Assembly: GCA_026390015.1 (NCBI GenBank)
Contig: JAPLGS010000139.1
Coordinates: 1-64,000, forward strand
DNA from: Chloroflexota bacterium
GTDB lineage: Bacteria > Chloroflexota > Anaerolineae > Anaerolineales > Villigracilaceae
Direction: 5' to 3'
Length of the DNA: 64,000 bases
The notes under the pieces are model-generated. The model ran no database searches. It saw only the letters and a list, made by a program, of their open reading frames with translations, and was not told the DNA's origin. Numbering within the stretch: position 1 is the first letter of the stretch; every line of letters starts with the position of its first letter. Both the position numbers and the translations under genes were made by a program. Shown here piece after piece: positions 33,242 to 43,118 of the stretch.

Positions 33242-33278
33242 AAAGTTGGCCAATTTAGAAAATGGGATTCATTTTGAT

Positions 33279-33584
33279 ATGACGTTCACCTTCGCATCTC
33301 TCAAGGGCTTTTTAATTGGAATTGTAATCTTTATTCTCGTCAACCTTCTTACAGCGCACCTTCTCTCAGACTGTGGCCTGCCAGCGGTATTCGGAAAGGA
33401 TTTCTGCGCCGACGATATTGTGCGCGCCGGATTCCCGCTCATCTTCTTTGAGGAAGGCGGATTTGCTTACCGTATTATTTTCAACCAGCCTTATCTTTTA
33501 CTCGATATTTTGATTGGGCTTGGTTTTTCAATTATATGCGGATTTATCGCTCGCTTGCGTTTTAATCAACAAGTGAAAGAATAA
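33279..33584 (+). CDS. Small membrane protein (about 101 aa)
   Basis: I do not recognise the family. Two hydrophobic segments are clear, (GFLIGIVIFILVNLLTAHLL) near the N-terminus and (YLLLDILIGLGFSIICGFIA) near the C-terminus, with a loop containing two cysteines (DCGLP and FCADD) that may be external. I place the start at ATG 33279; a TTG at 33246 would add 11 residues. Neither has a strong ribosome-binding site. miaA begins 18 bases after its stop, so they may be co-transcribed. Confidence 0.65.
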   Translation: MTFTFASLKGFLIGIVIFILVNLLTAHLLSDCGLPAVFGKDFCADDIVRAGFPLIFFEEGGFAYRIIFNQPYLLLDILIGLGFSIICGFIARLRFNQQVKE

Positions 33585-33602
33585 TGGAAATCTAATTCGG
33601 CG

Positions 33603-34523
33603 ATGCCATCCAAGCCTCCGCTCATCCTCATCATCGGGCCGACTGCTATTGGTAAAACGGAACTCGCGATTCAACTTGCTGAACGACTCGCGCAGCGCGG
33701 CGAGATCATCTCTGCAGATTCGCGTCTCTTCTATCGCGGCATGGATATTGGTACAGCCAAACCATCTCGTGAAGAATTGGCGCGTGTGCCGCATTATTTA
33801 ATTGATATCGTCGATCCAGATGAAACTCTAAGCCTGGCGGTCTTTCAACAAAAAGCAACCGATATAATTGCAGACATCCACGCTCGCGGAAAACTTCCAT
33901 TTTTGGTTGGCGGTACAGGACAATACATCCGCGCGGTGACTCAGGGCTGGACTCCGCCGGAGGTTGTGGCAGACGAACGGTTGCGGGTTGAGTTAGAAAA
34001 GAAAGACCCAGAGTGGCTACACGGAAGACTAAATTTACTTGATCCAGAATCAGCGGCGAAGATTGACGCGCGTAATGTGAGGCGAACGATCCGCGCGTTG
34101 GAAGTGATTTTGACAACAGGTAGAAAATTTTCTGAGCAACGCGGGCAGGTTGAATCACCATATCAACTGATTACGATCGGGTTGACTCGTCCGCGGTCTG
34201 AGTTGTATGAAAGAGTTGATCAACGCATTGACGCAATGTTTGCAAATGGATTTGTGGATGAGGTTAAGGGTTTACTTGAAAGGGGATACTCACCCACATT
34301 GCCGAGCATGTCTGCGATTGGATATCGCGAATGTATCAGCGTAATTAAAGATCTGTTGACCGAGGAGCAGGCCAAAACCGAGATGAGACGCGTGACCCGC
34401 ATCTTTGTCCGCAGGCAGGCAAATTGGTTCAAAGAGGCAGACCCAAACATTAAGTGGTTCAAAGTCAAAGCTGAAGTTCTTGAGGAGACAGAAAAATACA
34501 TCCGCCAATTGATTGACTTTTGA
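33603..34523 (+). CDS. miaA: tRNA dimethylallyltransferase
   Basis: A 306-residue enzyme that transfers dimethylallyl to A37 of tRNAs reading UNN codons. The P-loop IIGPTAIGKTELA is at the N-terminus, followed by the ISADSRLFYRGMDIGTAKP segment (the Asp of SADS is the general base) and GGTGQYIRAVTQGW. The C-terminal segment includes SAIGYRECI and VRRQANWF. Length is normal. No strong Shine-Dalgarno is seen, in line with translation following the upstream small gene. Confidence 0.96.
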   Translation: MPSKPPLILIIGPTAIGKTELAIQLAERLAQRGEIISADSRLFYRGMDIGTAKPSREELARVPHYLIDIVDPDETLSLAVFQQKATDIIADIHARGKLPFLVGGTGQYIRAVTQGWTPPEVVADERLRVELEKKDPEWLHGRLNLLDPESAAKIDARNVRRTIRALEVILTTGRKFSEQRGQVESPYQLITIGLTRPRSELYERVDQRIDAMFANGFVDEVKGLLERGYSPTLPSMSAIGYRECISVIKDLLTEEQAKTEMRRVTRIFVRRQANWFKEADPNIKWFKVKAEVLEETEKYIRQLIDF

Positions 34524-34569
34524 TTCTTGATTGTATATACTTCAAGCATACCTTGAAGGAGGAGCAACT

Positions 34570-36267
34570 ATGAGCAACCGTCCGTGGCTAGCACATTATG
34601 ATAAGGGTGTACCGCAAACAATTGAATATCCGAAAGTGCCGTTGTTTCATTTTTTAGAGGAAGCCGCGCGCAAGTATCCTGACCGTGCCTGTACGATATT
34701 TAAAGGCGCGGTCATTTCTTATCGCGAGATGAACGCGCAGACCGATCACATGGCGGCGGCACTCGTTGAGATGGGTGTGAAGAAGGGAGATCGGGTGGGG
34801 ATCTTCATACCAAACATACCGCAATTCGTGGTTGCGTATTTTGGCATCTTGAAAGCGGGCGGGACTGTCGTTGCAGTGAATCCCACATATCCGGTGGATG
34901 AGATCATCATGCCGATCAACGACGCGAATATTGAGATCATGTTCACGATGAGCCGTTTTTACGATAAGGTAAAAGCTGCGAGAGAAAAGTCAAAACTAAA
35001 GCGCATTATTGTTACAAATATCAAAGAGAGTCTGCCGCCCATCACGCGGCTTTTATTCACTCTCGTCAAAGAGAAAAAAGAAGGCGACCGTGTGGATTCG
35101 CTGGCTGATGGCGACGTGTGGATGAAAGACCTGCTTGCAAAACACGCGAACTCGCCCAAGCCCAAAGTGGATGTGACTCCTGATGACACCGCGATCTTCC
35201 AGTATTCCGGCGGAACAACCGGCGTGCCCAAAGCCGCAGTGGCGATGCACCGCAATGTAGTTGCGAATACACTTCAGATCAAAAACTGGATGACTGGTTT
35301 GGAGGAAGGCAAAGAAGTTGTGTTAATGGGAATTCCGCTTTTCCATGTGTACGGTATGGTGGCGGGAATGAATTTTGGGATGGTGGTTGGCGCGAGTTTG
35401 GTGATGGTGCCAAACGCGCGTGACTTGAAAGATGTATTGATTAACATCAGCAAATATAAGGCATCCATTTTCCCGGGCGTCCCATTACTTTATAACGGAC
35501 TCAATAATCACCCCGATGTAAAAACGGGCAAATACGATCTTTCATCCATCAAGGCTTGCATTTCCGGCTCCGCTCCGTTGATGCGCGAAACGAAAGAACG
35601 ATTCGAGAAGTTGACTGGCGGAAAATTATTCGAAGCCTATGGGCTTTCCGAAGCACCTACCGGCACACACTGCAATCCATTGAATGGCGAAAACAAAGTA
35701 GGTTCGATCGGAATGCCACTGCCTGACGTGGATGTAAAGATCATCAGCCTCGACGATGGCGAAACCGAAATGGCGCAAGGCGAAATTGGCGAAATTATAT
35801 TAAATGGTCCGCAGGTGATGAAGGGCTATCACAACATGCCCACTGAAACCGCCAACAGTCTGCGTCAGATGAAAGACGGCAAAATCTGGTTGTACACCGG
35901 CGACATCGCCCGCATGGATGAAGATGGCTACTTCTATATCGTTGACCGTAAAAAGGAACTCATCAAACCCGGTGGATTCCAGGTTTGGCCGCGCGAAGTG
36001 GAAGAAGTCATCATGGATCATCCCAAAGTATTGGAAGTGGGCGTTGGCGGCATCCCTGACCCACAACGCGGCGAGACTGTCAAAGCGTGGATCGTGGTGA
36101 AGCCCGGTGAAACTGTAACAGAAGCCGAGATCAAGGCATTCTGCAAAGAACATCTTGCTCCATATAAAGTGCCCACCCATTATGAATTCCGCTCTGAATT
36201 GCCCAAGACCACCGTTGGAAAGATCCTGCGCCGTGAATTGGTAAGACAACATAAGGAAGGAAAGTAG
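34570..36267 (+). CDS. Long-chain fatty acid-CoA ligase / AMP-forming acyl-CoA synthetase
   Basis: A 565-residue adenylate-forming enzyme. The phosphate-binding loop reads FQYSGGTTGVPKAAV, the adenine motif YGLSEAPTGT, the TGD motif LYTGDIARMDEDGY, then DRKKELIKPGGFQVWPREVE and the catalytic lysine region PKTTVGKILRREL. It activates carboxylic acids, probably long-chain fatty acids, to acyl-CoA. I start at ATG 34570 because GGAGGAG lies 7 bases upstream; a frame from 34531 would add 13 residues with no site. It is followed by a bidirectional terminator shared with ftsH. Confidence 0.93.
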   Translation: MSNRPWLAHYDKGVPQTIEYPKVPLFHFLEEAARKYPDRACTIFKGAVISYREMNAQTDHMAAALVEMGVKKGDRVGIFIPNIPQFVVAYFGILKAGGTVVAVNPTYPVDEIIMPINDANIEIMFTMSRFYDKVKAAREKSKLKRIIVTNIKESLPPITRLLFTLVKEKKEGDRVDSLADGDVWMKDLLAKHANSPKPKVDVTPDDTAIFQYSGGTTGVPKAAVAMHRNVVANTLQIKNWMTGLEEGKEVVLMGIPLFHVYGMVAGMNFGMVVGASLVMVPNARDLKDVLINISKYKASIFPGVPLLYNGLNNHPDVKTGKYDLSSIKACISGSAPLMRETKERFEKLTGGKLFEAYGLSEAPTGTHCNPLNGENKVGSIGMPLPDVDVKIISLDDGETEMAQGEIGEIILNGPQVMKGYHNMPTETANSLRQMKDGKIWLYTGDIARMDEDGYFYIVDRKKELIKPGGFQVWPREVEEVIMDHPKVLEVGVGGIPDPQRGETVKAWIVVKPGETVTEAEIKAFCKEHLAPYKVPTHYEFRSELPKTTVGKILRRELVRQHKEGK

Positions 36268-36280
36268 GAATTAGGTAAGA

Positions 36281-36310
36281 AAAGAGGACTCCAAGTTTGG
36301 AGTCCTCTTT
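36281..36310. terminator. Bidirectional terminator between the acyl-CoA ligase gene and ftsH
   Basis: Perfect 13-base arms AAAGAGGACTCCA (36281-36293) and complement (36298-36310) with a 4-base loop, followed by TT on the plus strand and preceded by an A run. Confidence 0.9.
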
Positions 36311-36331
36311 TTACAAATTATCAATTACTTC

Positions 36332-38200
36332 TTATGCGATCTGCGGCGTGCCGCTCTTCTTCTTACCCAAAGGTGCGGGGAAGAGTACTTCAAATTCTTC
36401 GCGGTTAATCGATTCAACTTCGAGAAGTTTCCTGGCAATAATATCCAACTGCTTGCGATATTTCTTGACCAGAGCTTTGGCTTGTTTATATGCGTCTTCC
36501 ACGATCTTGCGAACTTCGCGATCGATCTGCTCGGCGACAGCTTCAGAATAATCTCGTTGTTCCGAGATCTCGCGTCCGAGGAAGATCATCTCTTCTTTTT
36601 GTCCGTAGGTCATGGTGCCCATTTCGACGCTCATTCCAAGGCGTGTGACCATGGCGCGCGCCATGCGAGTCACCTGCTCAATGTCATTGGATGCGCCCGA
36701 AGTAATATCATCAAAGATCAATTCTTCAGCGGCGCGGCCACCGAGTGCCATGGCAAGAGTGGCAAGCATTTTCTTGCGTGACATGAGGATGCGGTCTTCA
36801 TCGGGACGGAACCAGGTAACGCCGCCAGCCTGTCCGCGGCCGACGATGGTCACTTTTTGGACGGGGTCTGCTTCAGCGATTGCATTTGCCACTATCGCAT
36901 GACCCGCTTCATGGTAGGCAATGATGCGCTTCTCTTCGTCAGAGATAAGCCGTGATTTACGTTCAGGTCCCATCACAACGCGCTCGATGGCTTCTTCCAA
37001 TTCCGATTGGCCAATGGATTTCTTATTGCGACGCGCGGCTAAAATGGCACCTTCATTAACCAGATTCTCCAGATCAGCGCCCACGAAACCGGGCGTGCCG
37101 CGCGCGATCGTCGCGAGATCAGCGGATGGATCCAATGGCTTGCCTTTGACGTGTACTTTGAGAATGGCTTCGCGCCCTTTTACATCAGGGCGATCCAAAG
37201 TTACGCGGCGGTCAAAGCGACCAGGGCGCAGCAGTGCAGGGTCAAGAATATCGGGGCGATTTGTTGCGGCGATAATGATCACGTTCGTATCAGTGTCGAA
37301 ACCGTCCATTTCAACGAGCATTTGATTTAAGGTTTGCTCGCGTTCATCGTGCGAACCACCGAGTCCCGCTCCGCGTTGACGACCGACGGCATCAATTTCA
37401 TCTACAAAAATGATGCAAGGCGAATGTCGTTTGGCTTGCTCGAAAAGATCGCGCACGCGGCTCGCGCCAACGCCCACAAACATCTCAACGAATTCAGAAC
37501 CGGAAATGGAAAAGAAAGGCACGCCCGCTTCGCCAGAAACTGCTTTCGCCAAAAGAGTTTTACCAGTTCCAGGAGGGCCAACCAGTAAAACGCCTTTCGG
37601 AATACGCGCGCCAAGTTGAATAAACTTCTGCGGCTCTTTAAGAAACTCGACAATTTCTGCCAGTTCTTGTTTTGATTCTTCCACACCTGCCACATCCGCA
37701 AATGTGACGGTAGGATGCTCACCGCTAAACATACGGGCGCGGCTCTTACCGAAGGACATCGCCGCGTTATTGCTGCCTTGCGCCTGGCGGAAGATAAACC
37801 AAAGCACGCCGCCCATAAATAAAATAGGCAGAAGGTACAACGCACCGCTTAACACACCTCCCCATACAGAAGGCGCGCGAACTTCGATGATGACATTTTC
37901 AGGGGCAAGTTGCTCCATCGTAACGCCAAGGCTGCTAAGTTGTTCTACCAAAGTAGCATTTGACTCTTTACGGGATGCAACGCCTTCTTCTTCTGTGCCA
38001 TTGGTATAAACCACAGTAATAGTGTCGTCACTCTCAATAATAATTCGAGCAACCTTACCATTTTGCACGGCTTGTGCCACTTCATTAATGGTGAGTGGTT
38101 TTACCGTACTGGTATTATCGCGGAAGGCCATAAAAAGCATGGCGCCGATAGCAACGATCAGAAGGAAATACACAATAAACGATTGACTACGGGAATTCAC
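36332..38200 (-). CDS. ftsH: ATP-dependent zinc metalloprotease FtsH
   Basis: A 622-residue membrane protease. Two transmembrane segments frame a short external domain: ([17 protein letters not shown]) at the N-terminus and ([17 protein letters not shown]) near 125. The AAA domain has Walker [11 protein letters not shown] and Walker [10 protein letters not shown], the pore motif [14 protein letters not shown] and SRH residues. The zinc site is HEAGH. It degrades unassembled membrane proteins and short-lived regulators. I start at GTG 38198-38200, which has TTTGGAGGA 5 bases upstream; a TATAAT box (38236-38231) lies about 30 bases before it. A longer open frame upstream would run through this promoter. 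Confidence 0.95.
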   Translation of the reverse strand: MNSRSQSFIVYFLLIVAIGAMLFMAFRDNTSTVKPLTINEVAQAVQNGKVARIIIESDDTITVVYTNGTEEEGVASRKESNATLVEQLSSLGVTMEQLAPENVIIEVRAPSVWGGVLSGALYLLPILFMGGVLWFIFRQAQGSNNAAMSFGKSRARMFSGEHPTVTFADVAGVEESKQELAEIVEFLKEPQKFIQLGARIPKGVLLVGPPGTGKTLLAKAVSGEAGVPFFSISGSEFVEMFVGVGASRVRDLFEQAKRHSPCIIFVDEIDAVGRQRGAGLGGSHDEREQTLNQMLVEMDGFDTDTNVIIIAATNRPDILDPALLRPGRFDRRVTLDRPDVKGREAILKVHVKGKPLDPSADLATIARGTPGFVGADLENLVNEGAILAARRNKKSIGQSELEEAIERVVMGPERKSRLISDEEKRIIAYHEAGHAIVANAIAEADPVQKVTIVGRGQAGGVTWFRPDEDRILMSRKKMLATLAMALGGRAAEELIFDDITSGASNDIEQVTRMARAMVTRLGMSVEMGTMTYGQKEEMIFLGREISEQRDYSEAVAEQIDREVRKIVEDAYKQAKALVKKYRKQLDIIARKLLEVESINREEFEVLFPAPLGKKKSGTPQIA

Positions 38201-38361
38201 GGAATCCTCCAAATTTTGACTAGCGCTTGGATTATACCAAGCCAATCCTATAGACGACATGTATAATGGAAAGTTATACGATTCTCTAATACGGCTCTTT
38301 TCCACGGGAAAACTGCCGGCAAAAACAATCAGGCTTGATTCTAGCCGTGAAAGGACAACCT

Positions 38362-38475
38362 ATGTTACGATTACACCAAGCTTTCTTATTCAAACTACCT
38401 GGCGTTATAGAGAAACGCAATAACAAAACAGGGGTTACTAATAAGAACAGCCTTTTATTGGTCGCTTATACTTAA
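38362..38475 (+). CDS. Possible 37-residue peptide upstream of the nitronate monooxygenase-like gene
   Basis: A short frame with AAAGGA about 8 bases before its ATG. The peptide begins MLRLHQAFLFKLPG and is basic, with a Lys/Asn-rich middle. It ends 20 bases before the next gene. I find no family resemblance. It may be a chance frame in the 5' region. Confidence 0.2.
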   Translation: MLRLHQAFLFKLPGVIEKRNNKTGVTNKNSLLLVAYT

Positions 38476-38495
38476 TAAAAAAAACTGGAGCGTTA

Positions 38496-39953
38496 ATGAA
38501 TCTACCAAAATTAATTCAAGGCGGCATGGGCGTAGCCATCTCAGATTGGCGGCTTGCAAAAGCTGTTTCGCAGTTGGGGCAGCTGGGAGTCGTATCAGGG
38601 ACAGGCATCAGCCGCGTCTTAGCCAGCCGTCTCATGGATGGCGATCTAAGCGGAAACGTACGCCGCGCACTGGAAAATTTTTCGATGCCTGAGCCAGTGC
38701 AAAACATCATCAACCGTTATTACACCCCCGGCGGAAAAAAACCAGAAACCCCCTACAAAACCCCTGCTGCTTATAGCATCCGCCCGCCAAAATTCCTCGA
38801 TCAAATCACAGCTATCGCCAATTACGTTGAAGTCTTTCTTGCCAAAGAAGGGCACTCCGGTATTGTTGGGATCAATCTGTTGGAAAAAGTTCAAATGCCA
38901 AATCTGGCATCGCTCTACGGCGCAATGCTAGCCGGCGTGGATGTGGTTCTGATGGGCGCCGGCATCCCCACTCAAATTGCCGGCATCCTCGACAAATTGA
39001 GTAACCACGAACCAGTCTCTTACCGTGTAGATGTACACGGCGCAGACAAAGATGACGATCATCGCATCCACTTTGACCCGGAGGCCGTTTTCCCCGGGAT
39101 TGCCAAACTTGTCGGGAAACTCAAGCGGCCAAAGTTTTTGCCGATCATCTCTTCGGTAGTGTTAGCGCAGGCTCTCATCAAAAGGAGCGAGGGCCCGGTA
39201 GATGGTTTCGTGATCGAAGGCCCAACCGCTGGAGGTCATAACGCACCTCCGCGTGGCGCGGTCAACTTGAACGAGAAAGGCGAACCGATCTACGGCGATA
39301 AAGATGTCGTCGATCTGGAGAAGATGAAACTATTAGGATTACCTTTCTGGCTGGCCGGCGGATATGGAAACCCCAAACAAGTGCAGGCGGCGCTTGATTC
39401 TGGCGCGGCAGGTGTTCAAGTAGGGACAGCTTTTTCACTATGTGATGAATCTGGTATGCGGGATGATCTAAAAAAACGCATGCTCCAAAAAGTACGCAAC
39501 GAAGAAGCCGAAGTATTCACCAGCCCGCTTGTTTCACCGACTGGTTTCCCGTTCAAAGTTGCCCAACTGGAAGGCACACTTTCAGAACCCGAGGCTTATC
39601 AGGCGCGTAATCGAATTTGTGATCTTGGCTTTCTGCGCATCTTATATAAAAGGGATGATGGCTCGATCGGCTATCGTTGTGCCGCGGAACCCGTGGATAT
39701 TTTCGTGAAAAAAGGGGGCGCAGAAGAAGATACGGCTAATCGCTCTTGCCTGTGCAACAACCTGACCGCCACGGCCGGCTTCCCTCAAATTCGCAAAGAC
39801 GGTTATGTGGAGCAGCCGATCATCACATCCGGCGACGATCTTGTCTCTGCCGGACAGTTTATCAAAGAAGGGAAAACTAGTTACTCAGCAGAAGATGTGA
39901 TCAGATACCTACTTGGTCCTCTTTTTCAACAAAACACCCTAACAAGCTCGTAA
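38496..39953 (+). CDS. Nitronate monooxygenase / 2-nitropropane dioxygenase-like flavoprotein
   Basis: A 485-residue FMN-binding TIM-barrel enzyme. IQGGMGVAISDWRLAKAVS at the N-terminus, the GVVSGTG segment, the middle VIEGPTAGGHNAP and the C-terminal WLAGGYGNPKQVQAALDSGAAGVQVGTAF are all typical of the family. It is longer than classic nitronate monooxygenases (about 330-380), with an insert at about 60-105 and a Cys-containing C-terminal region (NRSCLCNNLTAT), a form close to PfaD-like enoyl reductase proteins. Either assignment is possible. CTGGAG precedes the ATG. Confidence 0.87.
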   Translation: MNLPKLIQGGMGVAISDWRLAKAVSQLGQLGVVSGTGISRVLASRLMDGDLSGNVRRALENFSMPEPVQNIINRYYTPGGKKPETPYKTPAAYSIRPPKFLDQITAIANYVEVFLAKEGHSGIVGINLLEKVQMPNLASLYGAMLAGVDVVLMGAGIPTQIAGILDKLSNHEPVSYRVDVHGADKDDDHRIHFDPEAVFPGIAKLVGKLKRPKFLPIISSVVLAQALIKRSEGPVDGFVIEGPTAGGHNAPPRGAVNLNEKGEPIYGDKDVVDLEKMKLLGLPFWLAGGYGNPKQVQAALDSGAAGVQVGTAFSLCDESGMRDDLKKRMLQKVRNEEAEVFTSPLVSPTGFPFKVAQLEGTLSEPEAYQARNRICDLGFLRILYKRDDGSIGYRCAAEPVDIFVKKGGAEEDTANRSCLCNNLTATAGFPQIRKDGYVEQPIITSGDDLVSAGQFIKEGKTSYSAEDVIRYLLGPLFQQNTLTSS

Positions 39954-39964
39954 CCAGACTAGAA

Positions 39965-40000
39965 AAAAAATCCCGTAGATAAAATTCTACGGGATTTTTT
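39965..40000. terminator. Bidirectional terminator between the flavoprotein gene and xth
   Basis: Perfect 15-base arms AAAAAATCCCGTAGA (39965-39979) and complement (39986-40000), ending in T6. The two flanking genes converge on it. Confidence 0.92.
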
Positions 40001-40004
40001 GATT

Positions 40005-40766
40005 CTACTTCAAAACCAATTCGACCGGACAGTGATCTGATCCAATCACTTTTTCATGAATGACCACATCTATGACTCGTGGGACAAGATTTTTTGAAAC
40101 GAGGAAATAATCCAACCGCCAGCCGATGCCCCGCTGACGGGCATTGAGGCGGTATGTCCACCATGTGTATTCAACTTTTTGGGGATACAAATGACGGTAA
40201 ATATCCACAAAACCATGCTCCAGAAATTTTTGTACCCACTCGCGTTCTTCTGGCAAAAAGCCTGAAGTCTTTGCGTTTGCCTTTGGATTCTTCAAGTCGA
40301 TCGGCATGTGCGCGGTGTTGAAATCACCAGTAATAATGATGCTCTCACCTCGTTCATGAAGTGTGTCACATAAATTCAACAAATGAGAATAGAACTCAAG
40401 TTTATAATCCACGCGTTCCTGTCCGCGTTGACCATTCGGGAAGTAGATGTTGAATAGCCGGCAACCAGCCCAAACAGTCTGAATGACACGCCCTTCCACA
40501 TCAAATTGATCGTTGTTCATACCGATCACGATTTCGTCAGGTTGATCTTTAAAAAAGGTCGCCACTCCACTATAACCCGCGCGCTGCGCAGGGTTCCAGG
40601 CGAAAGGCAATTTCAACTGCGCGCGCTGTTCATCATTTAATTGTTCCGCACGCGCCTTAACTTCCTGCAAACACAAAGCATCAGGCTGTTGGGCGAAAGC
40701 CCAATCTAAAGCACCCTTGCCGAGCGCGGCCCGAATCCCATTAACATTCCAAGTAATAATTTTCAT
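40005..40766 (-). CDS. xth: Exodeoxyribonuclease III
   Basis: A 253-residue AP endonuclease / 3'-5' exonuclease of base-excision repair. It begins MKIITWNVNGIRAALGKG and has LCLQEVKA (metal Glu), the catalytic ITGDFNTAHMPIDLKNPK, the TWWTYR segment and the terminal SDHCPVEL with Asp-His. The length is as expected. No strong Shine-Dalgarno is visible. It is divergent from a response regulator. Confidence 0.95.
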   Translation of the reverse strand: MKIITWNVNGIRAALGKGALDWAFAQQPDALCLQEVKARAEQLNDEQRAQLKLPFAWNPAQRAGYSGVATFFKDQPDEIVIGMNNDQFDVEGRVIQTVWAGCRLFNIYFPNGQRGQERVDYKLEFYSHLLNLCDTLHERGESIIITGDFNTAHMPIDLKNPKANAKTSGFLPEEREWVQKFLEHGFVDIYRHLYPQKVEYTWWTYRLNARQRGIGWRLDYFLVSKNLVPRVIDVVIHEKVIGSDHCPVELVLK

Positions 40767-40875
40767 CGGCCAACCTTTGATCGATTTAGATTCCGTTTGA
40801 ATGACTTGTTCAATATTTTACTTCTTTGAGGTAATGTTGCTTAATGGTAAACTTACTTTAACAGACCGGAGAGAC

Positions 40876-41271
40876 ATGGAAAACATAACTGTCAAACGAA
40901 TTCTTTGTATTGAAGATGAGCCGGAGATGATCGATCTTATCCGCCTCATTCTTGGCCGGCGTGGATTTGAAGTGCATGGCGCAACTGGTGGAGTGGAAGG
41001 CACAAGATTAGTCCGGGAAATGCTCCCAGACTTAGTACTCCTCGACCTAATGATGCCTGATATGGACGGCTGGGAAGTATATCAACAAATGAAAGCCGAC
41101 ACAGCCACGCGTAATATTCCGGTGATCATCGTCACTGCGAAAGCACAGAACATTGATAAAGTTCTTGGGTTACACATCGCAAAAGTTGATGATTACATAG
41201 CCAAGCCCTTCGGTCCGCAAGAATTAATGGATAGCGTTGAAAAAGTACTCAGCCAAAAATCATCTTCCTAA
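40876..41271 (+). CDS. Single-domain response regulator
   Basis: A 131-residue receiver domain with no output domain (CheY/Spo0F style). The acidic pair is in CIEDEPEM, the phospho-acceptor in LVLLDLMMPDMDGW, the conserved Thr in VIIVTAKAQ and the Lys in YIAKPFGPQ. I start at ATG 40876, which has GGAGAG 5 bases upstream; the open frame extends 25 codons further through non-coding sequence. It probably relays phosphate from a kinase encoded elsewhere, and the orphan kinases at 5.7-8.8 kb are possible partners. A hairpin follows the stop. Confidence 0.9.
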   Translation: MENITVKRILCIEDEPEMIDLIRLILGRRGFEVHGATGGVEGTRLVREMLPDLVLLDLMMPDMDGWEVYQQMKADTATRNIPVIIVTAKAQNIDKVLGLHIAKVDDYIAKPFGPQELMDSVEKVLSQKSSS

Positions 41272-41284
41272 AATCAATTATTCG

Positions 41285-41302
41285 GGCGGCTGAACAGCCG
41301 CC
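41285..41302 (+). terminator. Terminator after the response regulator gene
   Basis: GGCGGCTG (41285-41292) and CAGCCGCC (41295-41302) with a 2-base loop, followed by TTATTTTATT. Confidence 0.75.
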
Positions 41303-41320
41303 TTATTTTATTATTGCGCC

Positions 41321-41692
41321 ATGAGCAACCCTATCATCATTCGCAATCTGAACAAAAAAATTGAACAACCTGCGCAGGTAGGATATTGCGATTCGTTTTT
41401 GTGTCGCCTACGCGGACTGATGTTCCGCTCCCGCCTCGGGCATGACGAAGGTTTGCTCCTCGTTGAAAAGCGAGATTCACGGCTCGACACTTCCATCCAT
41501 ATGTTTTTTGTCCCATTTGATCTCGCCGTGTTTTGGATCAATTCCGAAATGACCGTTGTGGACAAGGTGATCGCCAAATCATGGCGGCCTGCTTACTTCC
41601 CCAAAGTAGCCTCAAAGTACACATTGGAGATTCACCCTGATCGCTGGGGGGATTACGAGATCGAGGACAAGGTTGAAATTCAGAATGTATAA
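41321..41692 (+). CDS. DUF192 family protein
   Basis: A 123-residue protein with the DUF192 fold. Recognisable segments are FLCRLRGLMFRSRLGHDEGLLL and SIHMFFVPFDLAVFWINSEMTVVDKVIAK. Family members are often exported, but no signal peptide is seen here. The function is unknown. Its last codons overlap the start of the LysM-M23 peptidase gene, which suggests translational coupling and perhaps a common cell-envelope role. Confidence 0.85.
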   Translation: MSNPIIIRNLNKKIEQPAQVGYCDSFLCRLRGLMFRSRLGHDEGLLLVEKRDSRLDTSIHMFFVPFDLAVFWINSEMTVVDKVIAKSWRPAYFPKVASKYTLEIHPDRWGDYEIEDKVEIQNV

Positions 41693-43094
41693 ACGAGTAA
41701 TCCTGTTCTTTCTTCTTCTCTCGTTGGTAATAATTTCATCTCGTCCGGTATTCGCCCAGAATTCAAGCGGACCTGTTTACATTGTTCAGGCAGGCGACAG
41801 CCTCTCGTCCATCGCAGCACGGTTCAGCGTGGAACTTTCAGATTTAATGGTAACAAATCAAATTACCGACCCGAATGCGCTTGATGTGGGACAGCAACTT
41901 GTCATCCCCGGGTTGGAAGGGCTTAGCGGAACATTGACCACCAGGGTAATTAATTTTGGAGATTCGTTTCGCAGTCTGGCCCGCAGTACGCAAGTATCAA
42001 TAGGATTATTCAAAAAGCTAAATCACATTGTAAGCCCCAGTGAATTCTATGTTGGCGCATCAATAATCGTGCCTGTTGAAGATGGAACACAACCGTTTCA
42101 TTCACGCACCACGCCCGCTATAGGTGAATCGATGTTGGAATTGGCGGTAAAACATAATACAGATGTATGGATCCTTTCTCAGCGCAACAATCTTCGAGGT
42201 TCATGGGACGGCCTGCCCGGCGATACTATATTCGTTCCTGGCGATGAAAGTGAACAAGCCGCAACCGGGCTACCTTCCGCTATTACCTCTGCAGAAATAC
42301 AAGGCCTGCCGATCAAACAGGGTGGAACAGCTGTTATAAAGGTCAAGACGATTCCCGGTGTAACACTTGGGGGAATCCTTGTTGATCATCAGCTTCACTT
42401 CTTTCCTGATGAAAATGGAGCACAGATCGCATTACAGGGAGTTCATGCATTAATCGAACCAGGAATATATTCCGTACGGTTGGATGCCACGCTTCCCAAT
42501 GGCAGCGCACAATCTTATGAACAGTTTATTCTGATTACCTCAGGAAATTATCTTACGGGTGAAAGCCTGCCCGTGAATCCATCACTGATTGACCCCGCTG
42601 TGACAGAGCCCGAGCAGCAACAATTGGAAAGCTTGACTCTGCCATCTACTCCAACAAAATACTGGGGAGGCGTGTTTACATCTCCTGCCAGCACTTATGC
42701 AGATTCTAGCTACCCCACTTCATACTATGGAACCAGCCGGGTTTATATTGGGCAGGGAACGGATCTAAAAATAAACTGGTGGCATACCGGCGTGGATTTC
42801 GGCGGCGGAACAGGTCTGCCCATTAGCGCACCGGCAGCCGGAAAAGTTGTCTTTGCAGGATTTTTAACGGTGCGCGGGAATGCCACGATTATTGACCACG
42901 GTTGGGGCGTCTATAGTGGTTTTTGGCATCAATCTGAAATAAATGTACAGGTTGGTGATATTGTTGAGCAGGGTCAGGTCATCGGGTTGGTCGGTGGAAC
43001 TGGTCGAGTTACAGGCCCGCACCTTCATTGGGAATTATGGGTTAATAACATTCAGGTTGACCCGCTTGATTGGTTAAACCAAGCATACCCGTAA
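41673..43094 (+). CDS. Secreted LysM-domain M23 metallopeptidase
   Basis: A 473-residue exported cell-wall protein. A signal peptide (RVILFFLLLSLVIISSRPVFA) is followed by LysM repeats at about 33-76 (YIVQAGDSLSSIAARFSV), 82-130 and, more degenerate, 140-185. A beta-rich domain spans about 205-290, and the M23 domain lies at about 365-473, with ligands in HTGVDFGGG and the HLHWE motif. It probably trims or cross-processes peptidoglycan. The start is either TTG 41673, with GAGG 6 bases upstream, or ATG 41685; both place it inside the end of the DUF192 gene. One LysM lacks the usual full consensus. Confidence 0.92.
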   Translation: MKFRMYKRVILFFLLLSLVIISSRPVFAQNSSGPVYIVQAGDSLSSIAARFSVELSDLMVTNQITDPNALDVGQQLVIPGLEGLSGTLTTRVINFGDSFRSLARSTQVSIGLFKKLNHIVSPSEFYVGASIIVPVEDGTQPFHSRTTPAIGESMLELAVKHNTDVWILSQRNNLRGSWDGLPGDTIFVPGDESEQAATGLPSAITSAEIQGLPIKQGGTAVIKVKTIPGVTLGGILVDHQLHFFPDENGAQIALQGVHALIEPGIYSVRLDATLPNGSAQSYEQFILITSGNYLTGESLPVNPSLIDPAVTEPEQQQLESLTLPSTPTKYWGGVFTSPASTYADSSYPTSYYGTSRVYIGQGTDLKINWWHTGVDFGGGTGLPISAPAAGKVVFAGFLTVRGNATIIDHGWGVYSGFWHQSEINVQVGDIVEQGQVIGLVGGTGRVTGPHLHWELWVNNIQVDPLDWLNQAYP

Positions 43095-43118
43095 ATAGCT
43101 TTATAGGATTTCAAATTC

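Noticed and set aside
36921-37325. A 134-codon plus-strand frame opposite ftsH.
   Set aside because: It lies fully within the AAA domain of ftsH, is Arg/Ser-rich and resembles no protein.
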